Assembly: GCA_944325705.1 (NCBI GenBank)
Contig: CALVBB010000006.1
Coordinates: forward strand, 38,170 to 102,169
Origin: Candidatus Gastranaerophilales bacterium
GTDB taxonomy: Bacteria > Cyanobacteriota > Vampirovibrionia > Gastranaerophilales > Gastranaerophilaceae
DNA length: 64,000 nucleotides
Direction of reading: 5' to 3'
In this document: positions 52,398 through 61,617 of the stretch, piece after piece
Layout of the letters: each line of letters begins with the position of its first letter
Numbering within the stretch: the stretch's first letter is position 1
Program-made: the position numbers and the translations under genes
The notes under the pieces: model-generated
The model's database searches: none
What the model saw: the letters and a program-made list of their open reading frames with translations, nothing else
What the model was told of the DNA's origin: nothing

Positions 52398-54270
52398 TTT
52401 TTACTTTTTCCATTAATTCAACAAATTCTTTTTCGTCCAGAGTTTCTTTATCAAGAAGTTCTTTAGAAATATATTCAAGCATATCGCGGTTCTTGATGAG
52501 AAGTTCTTTTGCCATTTCATATCTTTCGTCAACAATTTTCTTAACTTCTTTATCGATTTCTGCGGCAATTTCTTCCGAAAAGTCGCGTCTTACGCCGAAG
52601 TCACGGCCCATAAATATATGCTGTTCATCTTTGCCGTAAGCCATATTGCCCATTTTTTCGCTCATACCGTATTTTGTAACCATATTACGGGCAAGTGAGG
52701 TTACTTTTTCAAGGTCATTGCTTGCTCCTGTTGTGATGCTGTCTTTGCCGTAAACGATTTCTTCTGCGACCCGTCCGCCCAGTGTCATTGTTATCATATC
52801 CAGAAGCTGTGATTTTTTCATGGTGAGGTGGTCTTTTTCCGGCAGTGTCATTGTAATACCCAGCGCCATACCGCGTGGTATTATTGAAACTTTATGGAGC
52901 GGATCTGTATTTTTCAATAATTTTGCAAGCAGTGCGTGACCAACTTCATGGTAAGCTGTATTTTCTTTTTCTTCATCTGAAATAATTCTGCTTTTCTTTT
53001 CCGGCCCTGCCATAACCTTGTCGATTGCTTCTTCAAGGTTTCCCATTGTAATTGTTTTCTGGTCGTGGCGTGCGGCAAGAAGTGCTGCTTCGTTCAGAAG
53101 ATTCTGCAAATCTGCACCTGTAAAGCCCGGAGTCCTTTTTGCCAGAAGCTTTAATTCAACCTCTTTATCAAGCGGTTTATTTTTTGCGTGAACATTAAGT
53201 ATCTGTTCTCTGCCGAGAATATCCGGTTTGTTAATAACAATTTGCCTGTCAAAACGTCCCGGTCTTAAAAGTGCATTGTCCAGAATGTCAGGTCTGTTTG
53301 TTGCAGCTATTACAATGATATTTGTGTTTTCATCAAAGCCATCCATTTCAACAAGAAGCTGGTTAAGTGTCTGTTCGCGTTCATCGTGGCCGCCGCCCAT
53401 ACCGGCGCCGCGCTGGCGTCCGACTGCATCAATTTCATCAATAAAAATAATACACGGCTGATGTTTTTTTGCCTGATCAAACAAATCTCTAACCCTGCTG
53501 GCGCCGACCCCTACAAACATTTCAACAAAGTCGGAGCCGCTGATTGAGAAGAACGGAACGCCTGCTTCACCGGCAACGGCTTTTGCCATCAGAGTTTTAC
53601 CGGTACCGGGAGCACCGACAAGCAGAACACCTTTTGGAATTTTTGCGCCGAGTTTAATATATTTGTCGCCGTTTTTCAAAAAGTCAACGATTTCTTCAAG
53701 TTCCTGTTTTTCTTCATCAATACCTGCAACATCTTTGAATGTTGTTTTTACTTTGCTGTCAAGAAGCATTTTCGCTTTGCTTTTTCCGAAAGACATTGCC
53801 TGAGAGCCGCCTGCCTGAATACTTTTTGCCATAACAACAAGAAATATTACAAACAGCAGCGGAAGAAGAAGTGTGCCCAGCAGCGCCATAAGCTGTGATG
53901 ATTCGCTTGGCTTTTTAACAGAAATATCAACTCCTGCTTCTTCAAGCTTTGTCATAAGGTTGCTGTCTTTAGGAGTTAAAACTTTATACTGAACTTGCGG
54001 GGTTTTCTTTTCTATGCCGAAAGGATTAGCAGGCTCTGCCGGCTTTTGTTCGGTTTGTTCTGCTGCCGGCTGGTTTTTCGGAATTGCGATTAAAAAGTCG
54101 TCAGCCTTTTCAACTTTTGAAAATTCTCCGTTATCAAGTTTCTGAATAAAATCAGAGTATGAAATTTCTGAAGTGCTAGTTGCCGGCCCTGACATGAAAA
54201 CCGATGATACAAACACCAGAACTACTATTGCAAGAACTATATACATACCCGCTGATTGATTTTTATTCAT
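52378..54270 (-). CDS. ftsH: ATP-dependent zinc metalloprotease FtsH
   Basis: This 630-aa membrane AAA protease has two N-terminal membrane helices (about 9-26 and ~125-148), Walker [21 protein letters not shown], Walker [17 protein letters not shown], the SRH region [20 protein letters not shown] and the zinc site [15 protein letters not shown]. It degrades damaged membrane proteins and regulators. An AGAGGGTTAACTTA site precedes the ATG. The two corrinoid-protein genes follow in the same direction. Confidence 0.97.
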   Translation of the reverse strand: MNKNQSAGMYIVLAIVVLVFVSSVFMSGPATSTSEISYSDFIQKLDNGEFSKVEKADDFLIAIPKNQPAAEQTEQKPAEPANPFGIEKKTPQVQYKVLTPKDSNLMTKLEEAGVDISVKKPSESSQLMALLGTLLLPLLFVIFLVVMAKSIQAGGSQAMSFGKSKAKMLLDSKVKTTFKDVAGIDEEKQELEEIVDFLKNGDKYIKLGAKIPKGVLLVGAPGTGKTLMAKAVAGEAGVPFFSISGSDFVEMFVGVGASRVRDLFDQAKKHQPCIIFIDEIDAVGRQRGAGMGGGHDEREQTLNQLLVEMDGFDENTNIIVIAATNRPDILDNALLRPGRFDRQIVINKPDILGREQILNVHAKNKPLDKEVELKLLAKRTPGFTGADLQNLLNEAALLAARHDQKTITMGNLEEAIDKVMAGPEKKSRIISDEEKENTAYHEVGHALLAKLLKNTDPLHKVSIIPRGMALGITMTLPEKDHLTMKKSQLLDMITMTLGGRVAEEIVYGKDSITTGASNDLEKVTSLARNMVTKYGMSEKMGNMAYGKDEQHIFMGRDFGVRRDFSEEIAAEIDKEVKKIVDERYEMAKELLIKNRDMLEYISKELLDKETLDEKEFVELMEKVKSDRQNA

Positions 54271-54445
54271 TTAAGTTAACCCTCTCTTTTAAATAATCTC
54301 CCAATCATTATACCGCAAAAAAGAGAAAATGGAATAGTATACATTATTACACTTAAACAAAGCGGCATGAAAAATTCTTTTGTCTTTATTCGGGCGCATA
54401 TATGCCGCGGTACGTGTCCCGCGAAATTAAAATAATATTAAAAAT

Positions 54446-54489
54446 TTGAATACATTGCATCTTTTGTACTATAATTATCATAATTATAG
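54446..54489 (+). promoter_or_regulatory. lpxA: lpxA promoter with overlapping inverted repeat
   Basis: TTGAAT (54446-54451) and TATAAT (54470-54475) are separated by 18 bp. CTATAATTA (54469-54477) and TAATTATAG (54481-54489) form a perfect 9-bp inverted repeat that starts at the -10 box, so it may be an operator. The rest of the 54271-54505 gap holds a CCGCGG/CCCGCG hairpin at about 54414-54432 of unknown role. Confidence 0.65.
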
Positions 54490-54505
54490 AAAAGAGAGGT
54501 AATTT

Positions 54506-55315
54506 ATGATAGACAAAACAGCCGTAATCCATCCTTCGGCACAAATTGCAGATGATGCAGTTATCGGACCGTACGTTATTATCGGAGAAAATGTAAAAAT
54601 CGGAAGCAAAACAAGAGTTATCGCAAACGCGTATATTGAATATGCAGAAATCGGAGAAAGATGTACTATTTCCCCATTTGCGACAATCGGTTCCGAACCG
54701 CAGGATCTGGGTTATAAAGGCGAACCTACAAAAGTTGTAATCGGTGATGACACAATTATTAAAGAAAATGTTACAATTCACAGGGGGGCAGCCTGCGGAG
54801 ATTTTACAACAAGAATCGGAAATAAATGTCTTTTGATGGTCGGCTCGCATGTTGCTCACAATTGCGTTCTTGCCGATCAGGTAATTCTTGCCAATCTTGT
54901 AACTCTTGGCGGTCACGTTCATGTAGGTTTCGGTGCTTTTGTCGGCGGAATGAGCGTATTCCATCAAAATATCAGAATCGGTGATATGGCAATTATAAGC
55001 GGATTCTCTGCATCACGTCAGGATATCCTGCCGTACTCAAAAGGCGAAGGCAGACCTCCTGTTCCGCGCGGTTTGAATGTTGTTGCTATGAAGCGCCGCG
55101 GCGTACCGCAGGAAATCAGAACTGCAACAAACGAAGCATTTAAACTTTTGATTTCAGAGGAATACAACACAACTCAGGCGATTGAAAAAATTAAAGCCGA
55201 GATCCCGATGAACGAATATATTGAAAAAATGATTGAGTTTATCAAAACTTCAAAACGCGGAGTTCTGCTTAAATCACATAAATCAGGGCACGAGTCGCTT
55301 GAAAGTGAAGAATAG
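54506..55315 (+). CDS. lpxA: UDP-N-acetylglucosamine O-acyltransferase
   Basis: LpxA performs the first step of lipid A synthesis. The 269-aa protein is a left-handed beta helix with hexapeptide repeats (AVIGPYVIIGENVKIGSKTR), the NVTIHRGAACGDFTTRIGNK loop, the catalytic His in GSHVAHNCVLADQ and the GLNVVAMKRRGVPQEIRTAT segment. The SD is AGAGAGGTAATTT. With lptB/lptG it shows an LPS-containing outer membrane. Confidence 0.95.
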   Translation: MIDKTAVIHPSAQIADDAVIGPYVIIGENVKIGSKTRVIANAYIEYAEIGERCTISPFATIGSEPQDLGYKGEPTKVVIGDDTIIKENVTIHRGAACGDFTTRIGNKCLLMVGSHVAHNCVLADQVILANLVTLGGHVHVGFGAFVGGMSVFHQNIRIGDMAIISGFSASRQDILPYSKGEGRPPVPRGLNVVAMKRRGVPQEIRTATNEAFKLLISEEYNTTQAIEKIKAEIPMNEYIEKMIEFIKTSKRGVLLKSHKSGHESLESEE

Positions 55316-55358
55316 GACCGGCTTTTTCCGTCAGAAGTTTTTTTGAAAAATAAGAGCA

Positions 55359-55542
55359 GTAAACCTCAGCGGAATAAGTACAAAGTTACCTCAACGAAAT
55401 AAGCAGCCGTTGTTCTGCGAAACATCTTCAGGGCAAGTGCTGTCTGAGCGTCAGCGAGTTCACTTGCCTTAAGTTGAGCAGATTACAAGCGGCTAGCGTA
55501 TGCAGTTATGGTTAACTTTGTACTTATTCCGCTGAGGTTTAC
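55359..55542. repeat. Structured repeat, family 2 copy 2, in a locus-specific inverted repeat
   Basis: The arms 55359-55388 and 55513-55542 are a perfect 30-bp inverted repeat unrelated to the arms of copy 1. The core (55389-55512) matches copy 1 in order and spacing. Paired changes are visible: GGCAAGTG/CACTTGCC here against AGCAGGTG/CACCTGCT, and AGCCG-TTGT/ACAA-CGGCT here against AGCCGG-TGT. CTCAAC can pair with GTTGAG. It lies between lpxA and the aminopeptidase, both on the plus strand. Confidence 0.82.
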
Positions 55543-55572
55543 GTTACATATTATAATAAGAGAGGAGCAAAT

Positions 55573-56691
55573 ATGAAAACAATCTGGGATAAATATGCAG
55601 AAGTTCTCGTTGATTATTCTGTTGACGTGCAAAAAGGCGACCTTGTCCAAATTCGCGGCACAAGCGTTTATACAAAAGATTTAGTGAAAGCTGTTTACAA
55701 AAGAGTTCTTGAAAAAGGCGGACATCCCCTGGTTAGAACTTCAATCGAAGACTTGTCCGATACTTTTATTAAACTTGCAACAGATGAACAATTGGATTAC
55801 GTGGATCCTGTGACCAAACTCGAATATGAAAAAGTCGACAAGTTTATCGCAATCGGCGGTCCAATGAACACAAAAACAATGGCGCACGCAGATATGAAAA
55901 AACTTGCGCGCCGCGGAAAAGCTACAAAAGCATTATCGGAAATTTTGATGAAACGTTCTGCAGAAGGTACTGCAAAATGGGTTATTGCGGATGTTCCGAC
56001 CCACGCCCTTGCTCAGGAAGCTAAAATGTCTTTTGACGAGTATTCAGAATTTCTTTTCAAATCCTGCTATCTGGATTTGGACGACCCTGTTGCAAAATTA
56101 AAAGAACTGGATGAAAAACAAACCAGATGGGCAAATTATTTAAACAATGTGAAAAAGCTTCACATTGTAGGTGAAAAAACAGACATAACCTTTGGCGTTG
56201 AAGGCAGAAAATGGATAAGCTGTTCGGGTTTGAACAATTATCCTGACGGAGAAGTTTTCACTTCGCCTGTGGAAGATGATATTAACGGAGAAATCTATTT
56301 TGATTTTCCGCAAATATATCGCGGAAATGAAGCGCAGGGAGTTCTTCTTACAATCGAAAACGGCAAAATTATAAAAGCAACGGCAGAAAAAGGCGAAGAA
56401 TTTTTAAACGCAATGCTTGATATGGATGAAGGTTCCAGATATATAGGCGAGATTGCAATCGGCACCAATGATGAAATTCAAGAGATTACCGGAAACATTC
56501 TTTTTGATGAAAAAATCGGCGGTGCAATTCACATGGCAGCAGGCGCATCTTACCCTGAAACCGGCGGAAAAAACATATCAGGACTTCACTGGGATTTAAT
56601 AAAGAATATGAAGCCGGCCGGAAAATCAGAGGGCGGTAAAATTTACGCCGACGGTGTGTTGATTTACGAAAACGGAAAGATGATTATATAA
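55573..56691 (+). CDS. M29-family aminopeptidase
   Basis: This 372-aa metallopeptidase has the M29 (aminopeptidase T/S) pattern: YPDGEVFTSPVEDDINGEIY, YIGEIAIGTNDEIQEITGNI, FDEKIGGAIHMAAGASYPET and SGLHWDLIKNM, carrying the Glu/His/Asp metal ligands. It removes N-terminal residues from peptides in the cytoplasm. AAGAGAGGAGCAAAT precedes the ATG. The family 2 repeat occupies most of its upstream region. Confidence 0.92.
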   Translation: MKTIWDKYAEVLVDYSVDVQKGDLVQIRGTSVYTKDLVKAVYKRVLEKGGHPLVRTSIEDLSDTFIKLATDEQLDYVDPVTKLEYEKVDKFIAIGGPMNTKTMAHADMKKLARRGKATKALSEILMKRSAEGTAKWVIADVPTHALAQEAKMSFDEYSEFLFKSCYLDLDDPVAKLKELDEKQTRWANYLNNVKKLHIVGEKTDITFGVEGRKWISCSGLNNYPDGEVFTSPVEDDINGEIYFDFPQIYRGNEAQGVLLTIENGKIIKATAEKGEEFLNAMLDMDEGSRYIGEIAIGTNDEIQEITGNILFDEKIGGAIHMAAGASYPETGGKNISGLHWDLIKNMKPAGKSEGGKIYADGVLIYENGKMII

Positions 56692-56719
56692 AAAGCGGGG
56701 TTTATAAATCCCGCTTTTT
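56690..56719. terminator. Bidirectional terminator between aminopeptidase and prepilin genes
   Basis: AAAAAGCGGG (56690-56699) and CCCGCTTTTT (56710-56719) pair perfectly, with A and T tracts on both sides, between two convergent genes. Confidence 0.9.
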
Positions 56720-57429
56720 TAGTAATCAATTTTACCTTCTGCAAGCACCTTTGCCGTACAGGTAGTTCCGCTGAATTGTGTAGTGCTTTGTGGATTACAG
56801 TAATCATTACTGTAAGTTCCTGCCGGAATAAGTCCTTTATTAGTCAGTACAAACGCAAAAATGTCGCGTCCTACAGTATTAGGTCTTTTGTCACCGTTTG
56901 CATCTACCCAGAAAACATAAGCTGATTTGTTATAATTTACACCAAACATGTTAGTCACATAACTGGAACCGTGATCATCAATAGATATATTAGTACCGTC
57001 TACAAGTTTAAATATAAAAATCCCATTTCCTATTCCTGTTGAATCTCGTCCCACATTTGCGCCTCCGAGATTTTTGGTAATACCCTTATGCCAGCAGCCT
57101 GCGGTATCTTCGCATTCCTTCAAAACTTTTAATTCTGGCTTTATGGCATTGTATACATTTTTCATATTAGCAGGAGTACCTCCTTCTTCAGGATTTGCAT
57201 CAGAAATATCAATGTTCCATGTTTCAAAAAAACCGAGTTTAACCTGTGATTTGACTAATGCCTGTGCGAGTATGGAGTAATTTTTCTTTAAACTTGCAAT
57301 AATTGCGGCATCATTTTGCTTTTGTATAAGCGCCGGCAGTGTCATTGCCGCAACCACACCTATAATGCCAAGTGTTATGAGAACCTCGGCAAGTGTAAAC
57401 CCTTTCTTACCATGTGCAAAGTGTTTCAT
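56719..57429 (-). CDS. Prepilin-like protein
   Basis: This 236-aa protein starts MKHFAHGKKGFTLAEVLIT, with basic leader, Gly before the cleavage site, mature Glu5 and a hydrophobic helix. The C-terminal domain resembles that of the 5580 protein in its NIDISDANPEEGG-like loop, GTNISIDDHGSSYVTNM, VDANGDKRPNTVGRDIFAF and a terminal double-cysteine region. The ATG at 57429 follows GGAGGGATTAGA; the longer frame is rejected. The promoter TTGACA-17-TAACAT (57489-57461) is covered by a palindrome shared with the divergent XRE gene, the same layout as at 5580-6591. Confidence 0.86.
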   Translation of the reverse strand: MKHFAHGKKGFTLAEVLITLGIIGVVAAMTLPALIQKQNDAAIIASLKKNYSILAQALVKSQVKLGFFETWNIDISDANPEEGGTPANMKNVYNAIKPELKVLKECEDTAGCWHKGITKNLGGANVGRDSTGIGNGIFIFKLVDGTNISIDDHGSSYVTNMFGVNYNKSAYVFWVDANGDKRPNTVGRDIFAFVLTNKGLIPAGTYSNDYCNPQSTTQFSGTTCTAKVLAEGKIDY

Positions 57430-57460
57430 TCTAATCCCTCCAAAATTAGCTTGTAGCCGT

Positions 57461-57500
57461 ATGTTAGCATAATTTAACACGACTGTCAATCGTGGAATTA
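57461..57500 (-). promoter_or_regulatory. Prepilin promoter with imperfect palindromic operator
   Basis: TAATT-n3-CACGA (57470-57482) mirrors TCGTG-n1-AATTA (57490-57500) around a 7-nt centre. The centre contributes to the minus-strand -35 box TTGACA (57489-57484). The -10 is TAACAT (57466-57461). A regulator bound here would occlude the -35. The divergent XRE gene starts 28 nt away. Confidence 0.65.
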
Positions 57501-57527
57501 TATCAATATACCTAAGAAAATATTTTT

Positions 57528-57737
57528 ATGAATAAAAACGTGAAAAAGCGGTTCGGCAGGAATTTGAGAAAAATCCGCAGAGCAAAAGGGCTGTCGCAGG
57601 AAGAATTGTCGCTGGAACTTGATTTGGACGGCTCATATATAGGCAAGGTCGAAAATGCAAAACTGAATATTACTATAGATAAAATTATCAGTATTGCTGA
57701 TTATTTGGGAATTGAGGTTATAGAACTTTTTAAATAA
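57528..57737 (+). CDS. Small XRE-family regulator
   Basis: This 69-aa single-domain protein has the HTH pattern FGRNLRKIRRAKGLSQEELS, DGSYIGKVENAKLNITIDKI. It is divergent from the prepilin gene across a palindrome and is its likely regulator. No ribosome site precedes the ATG; GAAAAT (57516-57521) lies 6 nt upstream with TGGAAT 17 bp above it, compatible with leaderless translation. It ends 3 nt from the convergent mutL stop. Confidence 0.82.
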   Translation: MNKNVKKRFGRNLRKIRRAKGLSQEELSLELDLDGSYIGKVENAKLNITIDKIISIADYLGIEVIELFK

Positions 57738-57740
57738 AAA

Positions 57741-59510
57741 TCAGGCGTTTCTCTGGAAGAAACCAGCGATTTCTTTATGAGGAAAGAATTTTACAATAGG
57801 GCGTCCATGAGGGCAGGTGTAAGGCATTTTTGTTGTACGCCATTTTTTTACAATCTCCTGCATCTGCCATGTTGAAAGTTTTTGTCCGGCTTTGACTGAT
57901 GCTTTGCAGGAAGTTGTTATAAGAATTTTTTCTTCAAGTCCGTCGATGTCGCTTTCTATGTTTTCTAAAATATCGGACAGAATTTCTTTCGGATTGACTT
58001 TTGCAATCATCTGCGGAACTTTCCGGAAGATTAATTCAGTATCAGATGTAAATTCAATCCCGAAGCCGAAGCGTTCAAACTTGTCCAGATTTTCTTTGAT
58101 AAGTTCCGCCTCGGTCGCAGAAACTGTCAGTACATCTGATACAAAAAGCAACTGCGATACAACATTTTTTTCTGATTTAAGTTTTTCGTAAATATAGCGT
58201 TCTTCTGCTATGTGCTGGTCAATTATTTCTAACCCGTCCTCTTTTTCAACAAGTATGTAAGTATTTTTATACTGGCCTACAATATTTTCTTCCGGCTCGG
58301 GTTCTTCTTCTACAGGTTTAAAAATCTGCTTCTGGTCTGTTTCCGGCGTAACCTGCGGAATATTTTTCTGAACTTTTTCAAAAGTTTCTTCTTCCATTGA
58401 CATTTCATCGTCGGGTTTATTATAAAAAATATCCAGAGAATTTTGTTTTGTGTGCAGTTCTACAACCCTTTCTGCAGCCGGTTTAGGTTCCGGTTTTATG
58501 CTGTAAGTCTTTTCTGGTTCTGTGTAATTTGACAATCCTCCATGTATGCCTGACATTATGAAATTAAATATCTGGTTAGTGTTTTTGTAGCGAACTTCTT
58601 TTTTTGTCGGGTGAACATTCACATCCACATCTGCAGCAGGAATTTCAAGATTCAGTACAACAAACGGATATTTGCCGTTTGCCATAAGGTTTTTGTATGC
58701 AGTATCAATTGCCTTCATAAAGACAGGACATTTTACTGTTCTTGAATTTATGTAAATGTGGTAATCTTTTTTGCTGGAACGTGTAAAGTCGGGAGTGCTT
58801 ACGTAACCAGAAATCTTTAAGCCGGCAAGCTCATCGGTTTTCAAGACCTCTTTCAGGTTATCCGTAATACTGTTTGAAAAAAGTTCCTTTAGTGCATGTT
58901 TAAGTTCATTATTGCCGGAAGTTTTCAGAACTGTTTTGCCGTTTTTCTTTAATTCAAACGAAACCTGAGGATGGGAAATTGCTATAGACTGTACAAGTTC
59001 TTGAATATAAGAAAATTCAGTGTTGGGATTTTTCAAGAATTTCAGACGGGCAGGAATATTGTAAAATAAATCTCTGACTTCCATTATTGTTCCGACCGCG
59101 CATCCTGTTTCAACTTTTTTTACTTCGGAGTTTTCGCATTTTACTTTTGTTCCTGTTTCAAAATCTTTTGTCCTTGTTGTACAGGTTACTTTGGCAATGG
59201 AGATAATGCTGGCGAGTGCTTCTCCGCGAAACCCCAGCGTGTCTATCGCGAACAAATCTTCATCAGTTGAAATTTTGCTTGTCGCATGTTTTGAAAACGC
59301 AAGCATAATATCATCGGGATGAATTCCCGAGCCGTTATCCGCAACTCTTATGTCGCGGCATTCGTTTGAAATTTCGACGCTTATTTTGGAAGCTCCGGCA
59401 TCAACTGAGTTTTCCACAAGTTCTTTTACAACTGATGCCGGACGCTCTATTACTTCTCCTGCCGCAATCTGGTTTATTAAATGTTTTGATAACTGTTTTA
59501 TCCTCGCCAT
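57741..59510 (-). CDS. mutL: DNA mismatch repair protein MutL
   Basis: This 589-aa protein has the GHKL ATPase N-terminus: IAAGEVIERPASVVKELVEN, DNGSGIHPDDIMLAFSKHAT, DTLGFRGEALASI. A Pro/Glu-rich linker follows (~330-400). The C-terminal dimerisation/endonuclease domain has DQHIAEERYIYE, matching DQHA-x2-E-x4-E with Ala replaced by Ile, and YTCPHGRPIVKF. It is therefore an endonuclease-type MutL that would work without MutH. It follows the PiT-like gene by 13 nt. Confidence 0.95.
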   Translation of the reverse strand: MARIKQLSKHLINQIAAGEVIERPASVVKELVENSVDAGASKISVEISNECRDIRVADNGSGIHPDDIMLAFSKHATSKISTDEDLFAIDTLGFRGEALASIISIAKVTCTTRTKDFETGTKVKCENSEVKKVETGCAVGTIMEVRDLFYNIPARLKFLKNPNTEFSYIQELVQSIAISHPQVSFELKKNGKTVLKTSGNNELKHALKELFSNSITDNLKEVLKTDELAGLKISGYVSTPDFTRSSKKDYHIYINSRTVKCPVFMKAIDTAYKNLMANGKYPFVVLNLEIPAADVDVNVHPTKKEVRYKNTNQIFNFIMSGIHGGLSNYTEPEKTYSIKPEPKPAAERVVELHTKQNSLDIFYNKPDDEMSMEEETFEKVQKNIPQVTPETDQKQIFKPVEEEPEPEENIVGQYKNTYILVEKEDGLEIIDQHIAEERYIYEKLKSEKNVVSQLLFVSDVLTVSATEAELIKENLDKFERFGFGIEFTSDTELIFRKVPQMIAKVNPKEILSDILENIESDIDGLEEKILITTSCKASVKAGQKLSTWQMQEIVKKWRTTKMPYTCPHGRPIVKFFPHKEIAGFFQRNA

Positions 59511-59523
59511 ACAAGCCTCTCAA

Positions 59524-60528
59524 TTAAATGAAGTGTGACATAAAAAATTCTTTAACTATATCAAATTTTGTTAATAAAATTACCGCACCGAGCGAAACTA
59601 TTAATCCAAAGGTTACTTTTGTCAAATCTTTCAGAATATGTTTGTACATTTTTTTCGGGGATTCAAAACGGAGTCTTGTATAAAGCGCTATCTCACGCCC
59701 CGCAAGAAGTCCGATAAATACCCACGTTGTTGACATCGGGATGTTGTTCAGGGTTATAAAATACAAAAGCAGCAGCGAAAAGATTACATCAATAATTGTT
59801 GCTGACCTTGGATCCTGCGCATTTGTTTTCATTTTGACGATTTTTTGTATCTCCCCGCCGCGTTTGTAGGCAAGAACTCCAAGAAAAAGAGTAAACGCTG
59901 TCAGCACAAAAAGAAGTTCAGGTATGGAAGCTTTTCGCGGAAGGTAGACGAAAAGGTTCGCTGCATCCTGCATAAGCCACTGCGACCACAAAAATGCTGT
60001 TGAACACCATTTTGCAACAATCCAGTATTTCGGTATTTTTTCTTTCTGCGTGTAATAGAAATACCTCTCAACAGGTCTTGCAATAATACTGTAAATTATG
60101 TATGCCGATACAAATGCAAGTCCGTAACCGATAAATGATTTGGTAAGCATCATTCCGATAACTGATAAATCGCTTATTGAAAATACACTCAAAATTAGAA
60201 ATGCAGTTGCAACAGGTATGCCAAATCTTGTTAAAATCAGAAGTATAATAGGCGGCAGGACATGAATTATCGTGAAATGATGGGTTACCGGAATTCTCGT
60301 GAGCCTGCCGAATGACATATCCCCGTTATTCACAATCCAGCCTGCTGTAATTGTTATAATCATTATTGACGCCGCAAAAATCCAAATGTAAACAGGGTTT
60401 GTCTTTTTATTAACGCTCAAAAACGTTCCGAGCGTCTGGATAATATCGTTTGATACGCAGGAATACATTGCAAGGAGAAAGCCCGTTATCATAAATAAAT
60501 TGCTTAGTGTAAACTGTGCGGTGAACAT
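59524..60528 (-). CDS. PiT-family-like transporter (divergent)
   Basis: This 334-aa polytopic protein has about nine hydrophobic segments. The N-terminal YSCVSNDIIQTLGTFLS resembles the PiT signature GANDxANxxGT, and IPMSTTWVFIGLLAGREIAL matches the second-half PSTTH motif. A central loop (YYTQKEKIPKYWIVAK) separates the halves. Phosphate is the usual substrate, but the motifs are altered, so the substrate is uncertain. The ATG at 60528 follows GGAGGAAGT. It precedes mutL on the same strand. Confidence 0.6.
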   Translation of the reverse strand: MFTAQFTLSNLFMITGFLLAMYSCVSNDIIQTLGTFLSVNKKTNPVYIWIFAASIMIITITAGWIVNNGDMSFGRLTRIPVTHHFTIIHVLPPIILLILTRFGIPVATAFLILSVFSISDLSVIGMMLTKSFIGYGLAFVSAYIIYSIIARPVERYFYYTQKEKIPKYWIVAKWCSTAFLWSQWLMQDAANLFVYLPRKASIPELLFVLTAFTLFLGVLAYKRGGEIQKIVKMKTNAQDPRSATIIDVIFSLLLLYFITLNNIPMSTTWVFIGLLAGREIALYTRLRFESPKKMYKHILKDLTKVTFGLIVSLGAVILLTKFDIVKEFFMSHFI

Positions 60529-60691
60529 ACTTCCTCCATTCAAATTTAATTTACATCAAAAACAAATTCATCTAAACGTTTGATTACAAATTTGAAACAA
60601 TTTAATAAGATAAAGCAGTTGGGTTCCGTACAGGTTTATAATGGAACACTGCAACTAGAACGGGTAGAGAGAGGTTCCGGAGGGGATATAA

Positions 60692-61567
60692 TTGGCAAGA
60701 CTTAAATCAAACACAAAATTAAAACCGTTAAAGAAAGCGGATTTGCAGGTTGTAAAACCTGTCAAAACTACAAAATACAGTGATATTGATCTTAACAACT
60801 GGAAAGCTTACGACCATGTTAAAACGGATACTCTCTGGGAGTTTCCGTCAAGGCTAAAAGAAGGCGGCCACTCAAACGAATATCACGGGAATTATATTCC
60901 GCAGATTGCCCAGCAGCTTTACGAAAGATTTACAAAAAAGAACGATGTTGTGCTTGATTTGTTTTTCGGCTCGGGGACTTCGGGTATTGAAGCGATTAAC
61001 ATGCACAGACGCTGTATCGGGGTTGAATTGAAGGATGATTTAGCAGAAAAAGTTTCGGAAAAATTTACTCCGAAACAGCTGGTTACGGATGTTAACATAA
61101 TTTGCGCTGACAGTGCCTCTGAAATTGCAAAAGAAAAAGTTAAGGCAAGGCTTGAAATTATGGGGGAGGAAAAAGCACAGTTTTTAATCCTTCATCCGCC
61201 TTATGATGATATTATTAAGTTTTCGGATAAAAAAGAAGATTTATCAAACTGTGCAACAACAGAAGAATTTTACGACCTGTTTGAAAAAGTTGCGCGGAAC
61301 GGTTACGACTTACTTGAAAAAGGCCGCTTTGCTGCACTCATAATTGGCGACAGCTATAAAAACTCGGAAGTTCAGCCGCTTGGTTTTGAATGTATGGCCC
61401 GGATGATGAAGCTTGGCTTCCGGCTTAAAGGTATTATTGTAAAAGATATTCAGGGCAACGAACGCGCCAAAGGCAGAACTGCAAATCTCTGGCGTTACAG
61501 GGCTCTTGCCGGCGGATTTTTTATCTTTAAGCACGAATACGTCATGATTTTCCAGAAGGTGAAGTAG
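60692..61567 (+). CDS. Orphan DNA methyltransferase (N4/N6-type, HPPY motif)
   Basis: This 291-aa protein has the SAM motif VVLDLFFGSGTSGIEAINMH followed by CIGVEL. Its catalytic tetrapeptide is HPPY in FLILHPPYDDIIKFS rather than DPPY/NPPY. The order (motif I before IV) and C-terminal FIFKHEYVMIFQK fit an amino-methyltransferase of DNA. No restriction enzyme lies nearby. Initiation is a TTG at 60692 with GGAGGGGATATAA upstream. A stem-loop (GGTTCC ... GGAAC, about 60620-60645) sits in the leader. Confidence 0.75.
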   Translation: MARLKSNTKLKPLKKADLQVVKPVKTTKYSDIDLNNWKAYDHVKTDTLWEFPSRLKEGGHSNEYHGNYIPQIAQQLYERFTKKNDVVLDLFFGSGTSGIEAINMHRRCIGVELKDDLAEKVSEKFTPKQLVTDVNIICADSASEIAKEKVKARLEIMGEEKAQFLILHPPYDDIIKFSDKKEDLSNCATTEEFYDLFEKVARNGYDLLEKGRFAALIIGDSYKNSEVQPLGFECMARMMKLGFRLKGIIVKDIQGNERAKGRTANLWRYRALAGGFFIFKHEYVMIFQKVK

Positions 61568-61617
61568 TTCTTTATATTTTCTTGTCCTGCTCCTGTATTT
61601 TTTTATATAATTATTTT

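Noticed and set aside
44710..55542. Insertion sequence ends
   Set aside because: The inverted repeats of the two copies are unrelated, no transposase frame lies inside, and no direct target duplication is visible.
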